Assembly: GCF_003671495.1 (NCBI RefSeq)
Contig: NZ_RCHN01000018.1
Coordinates: forward strand, 1-64,000
Length of the DNA: 64,000 nucleotides
Origin: Ketobacter sp.
GTDB taxonomy: Bacteria; Pseudomonadota; Gammaproteobacteria; Pseudomonadales; Ketobacteraceae
Reading direction: 5' to 3'
Numbering within the stretch: position 1 is the first letter of the stretch; every line of letters starts with the position of its first letter. The translations under genes were made by a program, and so were the position numbers. Below, one piece after another: positions 17,534 through 26,096 of this stretch. The notes below the pieces were generated by a model, which was given only the letters and a program-made list of their open reading frames with translations, made no database searches and was not told the origin of the DNA.

Positions 17534-18397
17534 ATGCCCATGGCTGTAATCATGAATCCTGGCACCCGCGCGGCACTGTGGATGCTGGGCACCTTATGCT
17601 CGTTCACCGCCATGGCGATCGCCGGCCGCGAGTTGTCTGCGGATTTTGGTACCTTTCAGATTCTGGCCGTGCGCAGCGCCATTGGCCTGACCTTGATGGT
17701 GTTGTTGCTGAGCGCGCTGGGCTGGCATCGAATTACCCATGCCGATGTCACCACTCACCTACTGCGCAACCTGGCTCATTATGCCGGCCAGTTCGGTTGG
17801 TTTTTTGCCATCGCTTATCTGCCCCTGGCGGCGGTGTTCGCCATTGAATTTACAGTACCGCTGTGGACTCTGGTGTTTGCTGCCCTGATTCTGAAGGAAC
17901 GCATTACCCTGGTGCGGGTAACGGCGTTGGCGGTGGGCCTGGCGGGTGTGATGCTGATTCTGCGACCGGGTGGTGACCTTCTGCAAGTGGCTGCGCTCGC
18001 CATGTTGGGGGGTGCATTGGCGTATGGCCTGTCCCACACTCTCACCAAAAAGCTGGCGGCCAGGCACTCCGCCCTGAGCATTCTGTTTTACATGATGTTG
18101 ATACAGCTGCCGCTGGGATTGTTGCCCGCCTGGCAGGATTGGGCGCCACTGCAAACCCGGCACTGGCCCTGGTTTCTGCTGGTGGGGGTGACCGGGTTGA
18201 CCGCCCACTATTGCATGGTGCGCGCGCTGGCCCTGGCGGATGCCTCGGTGGTGGTGCCCATGGACCTGTTGCGGCTGCCGTTGATTGCGTTAGTGGGTTA
18301 TCTGCTGTATCAGGAAAGAGTGGACCTGTGGCTGGTGATCGGCTCTGGGTTGATTGTGGCCGGGAATATGCTGAATGTGTTTTGGAATCGGGGTTGA
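17534..18397 (+). CDS. EamA/DMT-family transporter
   Basis: A 287-residue protein with ten predicted helices arranged as two EamA repeats (about residues 10-140 and 150-282). The first repeat ends in the typical E-F-T-V-P-L-W-T-L-V-F-A-A-L-I-L-K-E-R segment, the second in P-L-I-A-L-V-G-Y-L-L-Y-Q-E-R. Members export metabolites, amino acids or nucleosides across the inner membrane; the substrate cannot be assigned. A second in-frame ATG two codons in is equally possible. Confidence 0.88.
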   Translation: MPMAVIMNPGTRAALWMLGTLCSFTAMAIAGRELSADFGTFQILAVRSAIGLTLMVLLLSALGWHRITHADVTTHLLRNLAHYAGQFGWFFAIAYLPLAAVFAIEFTVPLWTLVFAALILKERITLVRVTALAVGLAGVMLILRPGGDLLQVAALAMLGGALAYGLSHTLTKKLAARHSALSILFYMMLIQLPLGLLPAWQDWAPLQTRHWPWFLLVGVTGLTAHYCMVRALALADASVVVPMDLLRLPLIALVGYLLYQERVDLWLVIGSGLIVAGNMLNVFWNRG

Positions 18398-18455
18398 AGA
18401 GGTTTAATAGGTTTGTGATGGATGCTAGGTCTACCTTGATCCAAGATCGATAGCG

Positions 18456-19382
18456 TTATTGTAAAGGAGTCAAGATTACTTCAGCGTTCGCACCACTGAA
18501 CTCATCTACAAAATAATATCTGAATCCACTGATGGTAATCTCAGTTCCAGAAACGTGCGTAGTTTTACCATTTTCGGTACTAACTCTCCGATCAGAACGA
18601 AATTGTTGTCCTTCAAACTCTGCAACAATTCCATTGTGAGTATTGATGCCGTGGTTTCCTTCCCAGAAGAATTCTTCGATCGTGTAGCTGCTAATAAGAT
18701 GATCTATATCGACGTCACTGGTCGTGAGGTCACTTGTGTAGATGCCTATTGCTTCCTCTTCGTCATTGCTAACCTTTACCCACTTGGTCATTCTCATGTA
18801 ACTACGATGGCTATCTGAATTTGTGTCACTCTCATTCTGAATGCTTGAAATGAGCGTGATCACTCGATTTTCTTCGATCGATATCTCCAAGTCTTCCGAA
18901 CTGCGAGAGGATAGGTTTTTTAGATATGTTTTGCCATCTCGCTCCACTACTTCATAGTTCAGAGGTGAGAAGGAATTAGTTGTTGCAAGTATGATGGCGC
19001 CGGTATCTTGTGATACACGAACAAAAGACTCACTAAGCCGCCGTGTATTCATGACTTGATAGTAAGGCTTATCATTATCGTAAATAATCAGGCTCACAGA
19101 TCCTTCAAGTTGTATCCATAAGCCGGTCAGAGAATCTTCGCTCAAATCTTTGGTCGAAGTGATTGCAATCACTTCATTATAACGATCTTGAAGATCAGTG
19201 TTCACCAGATCAATGTCTGATTGTCGGACTTCCAAGTCGTCTGTAAATCTAGTCGGCGTCGTCGTGCCTCCGCGATCACTGTCGCTGTTATTGCCACCGC
19301 CACCACCACCTCCTCCACAAGCGGTGAGCAGGGTGATGATAAAGATGGTAGTGAGTGTCGATAGTTTTCGATTGTTAGTCAT
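18456..19382 (-). CDS. Glycine-tract lipoprotein of unknown function
   Basis: A 308-residue protein with a signal peptide and lipobox L-T-A-C, followed at once by a tract of eight glycines and an N-S-D-S-D linker, as in many surface lipoproteins. The rest is polar and rich in Ser, Thr, Asp and Glu, with no domain I recognise. A Y-Y-F-V-D-E-F strand pattern near the end suggests beta structure. Base composition is clearly more AT-rich than the neighbours on both sides, and codon use differs, which suggests a separate origin. It is convergent with the DMT transporter. Confidence 0.7.
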   Translation of the reverse strand: MTNNRKLSTLTTIFIITLLTACGGGGGGGGNNSDSDRGGTTTPTRFTDDLEVRQSDIDLVNTDLQDRYNEVIAITSTKDLSEDSLTGLWIQLEGSVSLIIYDNDKPYYQVMNTRRLSESFVRVSQDTGAIILATTNSFSPLNYEVVERDGKTYLKNLSSRSSEDLEISIEENRVITLISSIQNESDTNSDSHRSYMRMTKWVKVSNDEEEAIGIYTSDLTTSDVDIDHLISSYTIEEFFWEGNHGINTHNGIVAEFEGQQFRSDRRVSTENGKTTHVSGTEITISGFRYYFVDEFSGANAEVILTPLQ

Positions 19383-19585
19383 AATGAATTACACCTTGTA
19401 GAAACAGAAATTCCCTTTACTCGATGAGCTGGATATTCAAGTAAGCAGCGTTACGTGAACAAAGACATCCGTGGCGAAAAGAAAGCAGAGAAATTTAAGG
19501 GGTGAGAAAACAGCGTGGCAAAAACAGTGTTGTGAAAACTGTGTGCCGAACCAGTGCAGGTTTCGGCACACAGTATCCAGTGGTG

Positions 19586-21163
19586 TTACGATTCCTGCAG
19601 CATGGCCTGCAAAATGTAGTGTGCAGCCAACCGCCCACTCTGCGCGGCGCCGTTCATGAAACCATAGTATTCATCACTGGTGTGCTCACCGGCGAACACC
19701 AAGTTGTCCAGGGCAAAGTGCTGGGCTTCTTCCGGGTCATCCGCTTCGATGTACAACAACTCCTCCGCCAACTCGGTGTACTGGCCCGGTTTGAAATTGG
19801 TGTAGCCGCCGCCGATGTACGGTGTGGTATGCCAGGCGCTGCGCAGGAACTTACCGTTGCTCACGTGCGCCAAACCGGGAATCAGGGGAGTGTACTCACT
19901 GAGCAGGGCCTGGCCCTGCTCGACGGCGGTGCCGGAACTGATGGCATCCACTTCACTGGCGCCGGCAAAAAATGTAAGGGCACCTTGCGCCAGTTCCGGT
20001 TGCCGTTGGCTGGCGTCCCACAGGAGGGAAACGCTCTGGTCGCTCCAGGCTTCCAGTTGAAAACCGGCTTCACCCAGCCACACCCGCTGGTTGACACCGG
20101 CAATCAGTTTCTCGTTGCGGCCCAGGTCCACTTCGTGAATAAAACGCTGCAGGGTCTCGGGCAATTCCAGTGCCATTTCCACTTGGCGCAGGGCGGTGAA
20201 GGGCAGCGCCAGGATGACGTAATCCGCCTCCACGTCACGGCCTTTGCTAAAACTGAGGCGATAGCCCGATTCGGTTTTGCGAATCCGGGTGAGGGCCCGC
20301 TGGGTGTGCAGTTGCCCTTGCAATACCGAGCGCAAGCTCTCCACCACGGCTTCGGAACCGCCGTTGATGGCGTACATCTCATCACTGGTGCTCAACACTT
20401 CCAGGTGGTCGCCGTCCACCACCGGCAGCAGATACAGCAGTTGCAGGGCGGAGGAGTCCATTGGCTCGACACCGTATTCCACCCGCACCGCGCCTTCGAT
20501 CAGGTCGCGCACGTTGGGATCGGCAGGCAGCTTGTTTTGGTGCTGGTCCAGGTACTGGGCCAGGGAAAGGTGATCAAAGATGGGGGCGTAGGTGTCCCAA
20601 TCCTCATCCAGTAATTCAGCGTCCTGCATCAATTGGGCGGCCAGTGGTTGCAGTGCAGCCGCCATTTCCGCCTCGCTGCGTTTGCGCCCGCCGTAGTAAT
20701 AGGCCACTGCGTCCAGCTCGGACGGCACCTTGCGGTTGGTGAGGCCGATGCCGAAGGTCTCTGCCAGGGCCAGCATGTCGTCATGATCGCTGTTCACCAG
20801 CTCGGCGCCAAGATCGGTGTAAAGGCCATCCCCTGCGGCGTTATGCACGGTGTGAATCCTTCCGCCGACGCGGCGGCGGGCTTCGTAGACGTTGACCTTG
20901 AGGCCGGCCCGCCCCAGATGATAGGCGGCGCTCAAGCCCGCCAGGCCGCCGCCGATGATGGCCACCCGTTCGCTTTTGGCGCCGATGCAACCGGCCAGGC
21001 TGCCGGAGGCGACGAGCGCTGTGCCGCCCAGGGCGCTGTTGCGCAAAAAGGCGCGACGATCGGTATCGACGGCCCGTGGTGTCTGGCCGCTGGCCGCCAG
21101 GTTGGCGTCGCGGGCCTGGATAAGGAGTTTTCTGAACAGGGTGAAATGGGTGCTGTGGGCCAT
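19586..21163 (-). CDS. Tat-exported FAD-dependent amine oxidase
   Basis: A 525-residue flavoprotein of the flavin monoamine oxidase family. A twin-arginine motif D-R-R-A-F-L-R-N-S (about residues 35-43) with a following small hydrophobic stretch marks Tat export; a L-A-G-C lipobox comes after it. The dinucleotide-binding fold starts V-A-I-I-G-G-G-L-A-G-L-S-A-A-Y-H-L (about 68-84), then E-A-R-R-R-V-G-G-R-I. The C-terminal FAD motif is F-A-G-E-H-T-S-D-E-Y-Y-G-F-M-N-G-A-A-Q-S-G (about 488-508). It would deaminate an amine in the periplasm, releasing H2O2 and ammonia. Substrate unknown. Confidence 0.87.
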   Translation of the reverse strand: MAHSTHFTLFRKLLIQARDANLAASGQTPRAVDTDRRAFLRNSALGGTALVASGSLAGCIGAKSERVAIIGGGLAGLSAAYHLGRAGLKVNVYEARRRVGGRIHTVHNAAGDGLYTDLGAELVNSDHDDMLALAETFGIGLTNRKVPSELDAVAYYYGGRKRSEAEMAAALQPLAAQLMQDAELLDEDWDTYAPIFDHLSLAQYLDQHQNKLPADPNVRDLIEGAVRVEYGVEPMDSSALQLLYLLPVVDGDHLEVLSTSDEMYAINGGSEAVVESLRSVLQGQLHTQRALTRIRKTESGYRLSFSKGRDVEADYVILALPFTALRQVEMALELPETLQRFIHEVDLGRNEKLIAGVNQRVWLGEAGFQLEAWSDQSVSLLWDASQRQPELAQGALTFFAGASEVDAISSGTAVEQGQALLSEYTPLIPGLAHVSNGKFLRSAWHTTPYIGGGYTNFKPGQYTELAEELLYIEADDPEEAQHFALDNLVFAGEHTSDEYYGFMNGAAQSGRLAAHYILQAMLQES

Positions 21164-21263
21164 AGGGAGTACCGCCTTGTTTGATCTAATCGGGTTAGGT
21201 TTGCCGATAGAGAGACAGGCCAGGGTTAAACTCGGGCTGGATAAGCTGGATCTATTCTGCCCC

Positions 21264-22301
21264 CTATTTTACCCACTGGGCCCGTAATTGGTTGGGCGCC
21301 AGGCCGGTCCAGCGCTTGAAGCAGCGACGGAAATTGGCGGCATCGTTGATGTGCAGCAGGCGCGCCACATCCTCGTTGCTGAACTGCTTCCATTGGATCA
21401 GTTGCAGGGCGGTGAGCTTGCGGACCTGGTCGAGCTGTTGTTGATAGCTGGTATGGTGTTTCTTCAGCAGGCGTTTCAGGCCCGAGGTACTCATCCCCAG
21501 TTGCGCCGCGATGCGCTCCTGGCGCGGGTTTTCCACTTTCAGGGTGGTCTCCAGCAGCAGGTACAGGTGTTGCAGAAACCCCTGGATGTGGCTCAGTTGC
21601 TGCAGTTGGCCCTGGGCCTGCTGCCGGATCATCTGTGCCGTGAGGCCACTGCCCGGGGTCAGGGGGTGATGCAGGTATTGGCGGGGAATGCGCATCATGT
21701 CCATGGCCTGGTCGAAGCGGATCTGTTCCCCCAGGTGCAGCCAGTACTGCTCGATATGGCGGGGCTGGGGGTAGCTGAAGCGGCATTCCCAGGGCAGCTT
21801 GCTGGCAAACAGTTGGCGGCTCAGGGCGTACACCGCCGTCATGGCGGCTTCCACCAAAAAACGCCGCTGGTGCCCCGGGCGGCAGGTATCAACCCAGAAC
21901 AGATACCCGTAATGGTCGTCCAGCACCAGTCGCGGAGCCAGCAACGGACTGAACAGCGCCGCGCCGGTGGTCAGGCATTCCAACGCCTCATGCAGGGTAT
22001 GGGCCTGCCGCAGTTGCTCGCTGACCGCCCCATAATGGCCGGGCAAAATCCGTTGCCCGAACAGGAACGCGGTGTCCGGGTTGTCCAACAGCCGGATGCC
22101 GTTATCCATCAGCTGGTAAAACTGATCCGGCGTAATGCGGCGCCCCGGCTCCAGCAGTTGATCCTGGAACAGGCGGGTGCCCCGCAGCAAGCGGTCCAGG
22201 TTGACGCCCCGCGCCAGCGCCAGGTCGATCAGGGCGGCGGGTTGCTGGTGCAGGGGGATGATGGGGGTGTCCAGTTCGTAGACCCGGTGCAGCGCGCTCA
22301 T
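21264..22301 (-). CDS. AraC-family regulator with arabinose-binding-like N-domain
   Basis: A 345-residue regulator of the OruR/ArgR-like AraC subgroup. The N-terminal ligand-type domain covers about residues 20-205 (L-I-D-L-A-L-A-R-G-V near its start). The C-terminal double helix-turn-helix is at about 245-345 and ends in A-A-N-F-R-R-C-F-K-R-W-T-G-L-A-P-N-Q-L-R. The ATG at 22301 is chosen because upstream residues match nothing. It starts 10 bp after the degenerate GGDEF gene ends and is probably co-transcribed with it. Confidence 0.9.
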   Translation of the reverse strand: MSALHRVYELDTPIIPLHQQPAALIDLALARGVNLDRLLRGTRLFQDQLLEPGRRITPDQFYQLMDNGIRLLDNPDTAFLFGQRILPGHYGAVSEQLRQAHTLHEALECLTTGAALFSPLLAPRLVLDDHYGYLFWVDTCRPGHQRRFLVEAAMTAVYALSRQLFASKLPWECRFSYPQPRHIEQYWLHLGEQIRFDQAMDMMRIPRQYLHHPLTPGSGLTAQMIRQQAQGQLQQLSHIQGFLQHLYLLLETTLKVENPRQERIAAQLGMSTSGLKRLLKKHHTSYQQQLDQVRKLTALQLIQWKQFSNEDVARLLHINDAANFRRCFKRWTGLAPNQLRAQWVK

Positions 22302-22311
22302 GGGCAAAACC

Positions 22312-23229
22312 TCAGGCCCGCTGCAGGCGGGGTGGCTGCTTGGCGTGGGCCAAGGCCAGGTGCAATCGCTCCATGAGGTGTGCGCTGTTTTCATCCTTGG
22401 CGACAACCAGCGCCGAACAGCAGGTTAAGGGAATGCGTTCACCGTTTTGCTGGTTGTGATAGGCAAAGTGGTCGACGGCAGATTTCAGGGCCTGGGCCAT
22501 GGTGGTGGCTTGTTGTTCGCCGGTGTTGGGCAGCAGCATCACAAAGCGATCCCCCGCCAGGCGGAAAATCAGATCGTGGGTGCGCAGGTTCAACAGCAGG
22601 AGTTGGGTCAGTGCCCGCAGCACCGCATCCCCTTCCTGAAACCCGTGCTGGTGATTGATGCGGTTGAAGTCATCGATGTCGAGGATCACCACCGCCAACG
22701 GCAGTCGTTGCTGGCGTGCCTCCACCAGGGCCAGGTCGAGATGCTGCTTGAGGTATTCCGCGCCGCCCAGGGGCGTGACCGGGTCGAACAGGCGGTGCTC
22801 GCGAAAGGCCTTCTCCCGCTTCACCATTTGCTGGTTGATGGCCAGTTGCTCGTGATGCCAGTGGAAGATGCCCAGGGTCAACAGCAACATGCCCACCGGC
22901 ATGGGAATGGACTCCAGCCAGTGATCCCACTGCACGGACGCCGGCAGACGGATGAACTCGTCCAGGGTATCCACCCACCAGGAAAAAAACAGGCAGCCCA
23001 GGCCCAGGCTCAGCAATTGGGTGACCAGTCCGGCGGGGCGGCTTTTCAGCACCAGAATGATCCAGGCCAGGGCCAGCAGCGCGGTGCCGCCTTCGCCGAT
23101 GATGTCACTCCACGACCAGAGTTCCAGCGGCTTGAAATCACCGGCACTGAGGAACGCCACCAGCGCAGCGTTGGCCAGCAGGAACAGGGCGCCCAATTTC
23201 ATGGCATGGAGTTGCAACAGGGTTTTCAT
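22312..23229 (-). CDS. Membrane GGDEF-domain protein with degenerate active site
   Basis: A 305-residue protein with four N-terminal helices (about residues 8-125) and a GGDEF domain (about 145-300). The catalytic motif reads A-G-D-R-F near residue 224 instead of G-G-D/E-E-F; the glutamate is replaced by arginine, so cyclase activity is unlikely. The upstream R-T-H-D still fits the RxxD product-binding site at the correct distance. It may therefore sense c-di-GMP rather than make it. The ATG at 23229 precedes the first helix directly. It is transcribed with the AraC gene 10 bp downstream. Confidence 0.85.
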   Translation of the reverse strand: MKTLLQLHAMKLGALFLLANAALVAFLSAGDFKPLELWSWSDIIGEGGTALLALAWIILVLKSRPAGLVTQLLSLGLGCLFFSWWVDTLDEFIRLPASVQWDHWLESIPMPVGMLLLTLGIFHWHHEQLAINQQMVKREKAFREHRLFDPVTPLGGAEYLKQHLDLALVEARQQRLPLAVVILDIDDFNRINHQHGFQEGDAVLRALTQLLLLNLRTHDLIFRLAGDRFVMLLPNTGEQQATTMAQALKSAVDHFAYHNQQNGERIPLTCCSALVVAKDENSAHLMERLHLALAHAKQPPRLQRA

Positions 23230-23502
23230 CGTCTGACATGAATCTGTAATCCAGTTGGCGCCAGCAAAGCAGAACTCCATGACGGTTTGGTGACAGTTCG
23301 TGAATTCGCAGAAAGAACCCAGGCCGGCGCAGCGGGGGTCAAATCAGCTCAGCGTAAATGGAGGAAGAGTACGAATTTTTGCAGCGGTTGACGGAAGGCG
23401 CCGGTGGCGTCCGGGTTTGCCGCAAACGGATCAGGTCGAATTAGCTCAAACGCCCGTGTTTTGGCGTTGTATCGTGCCGTTTCCGCCGCGTCTGCCCAGT
23501 GG

Positions 23503-23520
23503 CTGTAACATTTTTGTCAC
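23503..23520 (+). promoter_or_regulatory. Pho box upstream of the phytate-locus receptor
   Basis: CTGTAAC (23503-23509), four bases, then TTGTCAC (23514-23520): two 7-bp direct repeats 11 bp apart, the layout bound by PhoB (consensus half-site CTGTCAT, four-base AT-rich spacer). It ends 60 bp before the receptor ATG. A weak TAGCGT -10 lies about ten bases further on, as expected for PhoB-driven promoters without a -35. The rest of the 351-bp gap from 23230 holds nothing else I can identify. Downstream genes are phosphate-related, which supports the call. Confidence 0.65.
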
Positions 23521-23580
23521 CGGTGAAAACTAGCGTGCCCCACCAATATCGATCAGCCAACGCATCCTGGGGAATCCGTT

Positions 23581-26076
23581 ATGAAATTTCGTCTTGCACT
23601 GTTACCGGCCTTGATTGCAGCCCAGACCGCTGCTCAAAGCTCTGCCTGGGCGGAGGCGCCCGCCACAGAACATCTGGATGTGGTGGGTCAGGCCGTGAGT
23701 ATGGACCGTGCCATCAAAGAACAACGCAATGCGGACAGCATCGAAAGTGTGGTGCACGCCGACGGCATTGCCCAGTTGCCCGACGACAATGCGGCCGAAG
23801 CCCTGCAACGGATTCCCGGCGTGTCGGTGGAACGGGATCAGGGTGAAGGTCGTTTTGTACGGGTTCGGGGTCTGGCGCCGGACCTGAACAGCGTCACCAT
23901 CAACGGCACCCTGGTGCCGGCACCGGAAGCGGACCGGCGTGCCGTGGCACTGGATGTGTTGCCTTCGGAGCTGGTGCAGTCGCTGTCGGTGATCAAAACC
24001 CTGACGCCGGATATGGACGCCAATTCACTGGGCGGCACCATTGAGGTGGAGAGCCTGTCGGCGTTCGATCATGACGGCCTGTTTTATACCGCCACCGTGG
24101 AAGGCAGTTACGATGACAACACCGGGGAAACCAGCCCCAAACTGTCCGGCGCGGTGAGCAACCGGTTCAGCGTCGGTGCCGGCCAGGACAACCTGGGTGT
24201 GGCACTGGCCCTCAGTTGGCAGGATCGGGATTTCGGTTCCGACAACGTGGAAACCGGCGGCGCCTGGGATTTTGCGGACGGCGCCCGCCTGGAAGAGTTT
24301 GAACTGCGGGATTACCAGCTGACCCGTGAACGCATGGGTGTGGGTTTGAACTTCGATTACAAAGCGGATAGCACCACCCGTTATTACCTGCGCACCCTGT
24401 ACAGCGAATTCACCGACACAGAAACCCGCCAGTCCGCCATCATCGGCTTTGATGACGCCATCGCCGAAGGCGATAGCACAGACCTGGAAGCGGAACGGGA
24501 GTTGAAGAACCGTAAAGAAACCCAGGAAATCACCAGCATAGTGTTGGGTGGCGAAAAGATGCTGGGCCTGTGGACCCTCTCCGCCCAGGCCGGTTTCAGC
24601 GAAGCCAGTGAGGATACGCCGGATCATATCGCCGGTGCGGTGTTCACCCGGGAGGATGTGTTTGCCGATGCGTCGTTCCGCAATACCCGCGAACCCAGCC
24701 CCATCGTGGCTGCCGGATTTTATGATGCCGCCGAGTATGCCCTGGACGAAGTGGAAATCGAAAACCAGATTGCCGAGGATGAAGAGCACAACATCAAAGT
24801 GGATCTGCTGCGGGATTATGCCTGGGGCAATCATCCTTCCCAATTGAAGTTCGGTGCCAAAATCAGCCGGCGGGAAAAGACCAACGATCTCAACATCGTG
24901 ACCTACGGCGATTTCACCGATGCCGGCTTTACCGATCAACAACTGAACCTGAGCCAATTCAGCAACGCTAACGTGGATTATGCCCTGGGTCAGTTTGGTC
25001 CGGCCATCAGTGCTTCGGCGGTGGAACGCTTCCTGGCCGGTGCTGAAGGAGAAGTGGATGAAGAAGGTTCCCGTTTGGAGGACTACCGCATCCGTGAGGA
25101 CATCAATGCCGCCTACATCATGAATAGCGTGGACATCGCCGACTGGCGGGTGATGGTGGGCCTGCGTTACGAGGGCACAGAACAGGAATCCAAAGGCACG
25201 GGGTTTGAGAACGACGAGTTTGTCGAGCTGAATTCCGACAACGATTACGACAACTGGCTGCCGGGTCTGCACCTGCGTTACCGAATGGGCGAAGACACCC
25301 AGTTGCGGTTTGCCTGGACCAACGTGGTGGTGCGCCCCACCTTCGACCAGATCCGACCGGGCGTGTACGACGCCGATGATGAATACGAAGCGGGTAACCC
25401 CAACCTGGACCCGTTGGAATCCAGCAATTTGGATCTGGGCATTGAACATTACCTGGGGCGCGCTGGTGTGGTGTCTGCGTTTATCTTCTACAAGGATATC
25501 GAAAACTTTATTTATGAAACGGACCTGGCGGGCTCGCCGGCGTTTGCGGATTACGATGAGGCAATCACGTACGCCAACGGAGACAGCGCCAGTCTGTACG
25601 GCATCGAGTTGGCCTATTCCCAGAAACTGGAGCAACTGCCGGCACCCTTCAACGGTGTGATTGTGGGTGCCAACCTCACCTTCACTGAATCCGATGCGGA
25701 CATCAGCGGTTATGCCGACGGCGAGTATCACAAGCGTTCCATCGAACTGCCCAACCAGTCGGACACCGTGGGCAACCTGATGCTGGGCTGGGAAAACGAA
25801 AGCCTGAGCATGCGACTGTCGGCCAACTACAAATCCGAATACCTGGATGAAGTCTCCGGCTTCGGTTCGGATCAGAACGATGTGTTTGCGGAAAGCCAGA
25901 CCATTGTCGATTTCAGTGCCAGCTATTTTGTCACGACCCAGCTGCAGGTGAAGTTTGAAGCGTTGAATATTACTGACGAGCCCTACTACACCTATGTGAA
26001 TCGCAATCGCTACAACGCGCAATACGAAGAATACGGACCCACCTACAAACTGGGCCTGACCTTCACCCAATTCTGA
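23581..26076 (+). CDS. TonB-dependent outer-membrane receptor of the phytase locus
   Basis: An 831-residue receptor. The signal peptide ends near residue 24 (S-A-W-A-E-A). The plug domain (about 40-165) has D-N-A-A-E-A-L-Q-R-I-P-G-V-S-V and F-V-R-V-R-G-L-A-P-D-L-N-S-V-T-I-N-G. A 22-strand barrel follows, ending in aromatic F-T-Q-F. The plug type with an R-G-L-x-x-x-x-N-x-V-x-x-N-G box is common in receptors for organic molecules in aquatic bacteria. It lies 20 bp before a phytase and upstream of its own exbBD-tonB set, behind a Pho box. Import of phytate, inositol phosphates or a similar compound is inferred, not shown. Confidence 0.9.
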   Translation: MKFRLALLPALIAAQTAAQSSAWAEAPATEHLDVVGQAVSMDRAIKEQRNADSIESVVHADGIAQLPDDNAAEALQRIPGVSVERDQGEGRFVRVRGLAPDLNSVTINGTLVPAPEADRRAVALDVLPSELVQSLSVIKTLTPDMDANSLGGTIEVESLSAFDHDGLFYTATVEGSYDDNTGETSPKLSGAVSNRFSVGAGQDNLGVALALSWQDRDFGSDNVETGGAWDFADGARLEEFELRDYQLTRERMGVGLNFDYKADSTTRYYLRTLYSEFTDTETRQSAIIGFDDAIAEGDSTDLEAERELKNRKETQEITSIVLGGEKMLGLWTLSAQAGFSEASEDTPDHIAGAVFTREDVFADASFRNTREPSPIVAAGFYDAAEYALDEVEIENQIAEDEEHNIKVDLLRDYAWGNHPSQLKFGAKISRREKTNDLNIVTYGDFTDAGFTDQQLNLSQFSNANVDYALGQFGPAISASAVERFLAGAEGEVDEEGSRLEDYRIREDINAAYIMNSVDIADWRVMVGLRYEGTEQESKGTGFENDEFVELNSDNDYDNWLPGLHLRYRMGEDTQLRFAWTNVVVRPTFDQIRPGVYDADDEYEAGNPNLDPLESSNLDLGIEHYLGRAGVVSAFIFYKDIENFIYETDLAGSPAFADYDEAITYANGDSASLYGIELAYSQKLEQLPAPFNGVIVGANLTFTESDADISGYADGEYHKRSIELPNQSDTVGNLMLGWENESLSMRLSANYKSEYLDEVSGFGSDQNDVFAESQTIVDFSASYFVTTQLQVKFEALNITDEPYYTYVNRNRYNAQYEEYGPTYKLGLTFTQF

Positions 26077-26096
26077 AACAGGATACGATTCGAACC

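Noticed and set aside
24025-26070. Minus-strand open frame of 681 codons opposite the TonB receptor
   Set aside because: The plus-strand receptor is unambiguous. The antisense product has no recognisable domain and follows its codon phase.
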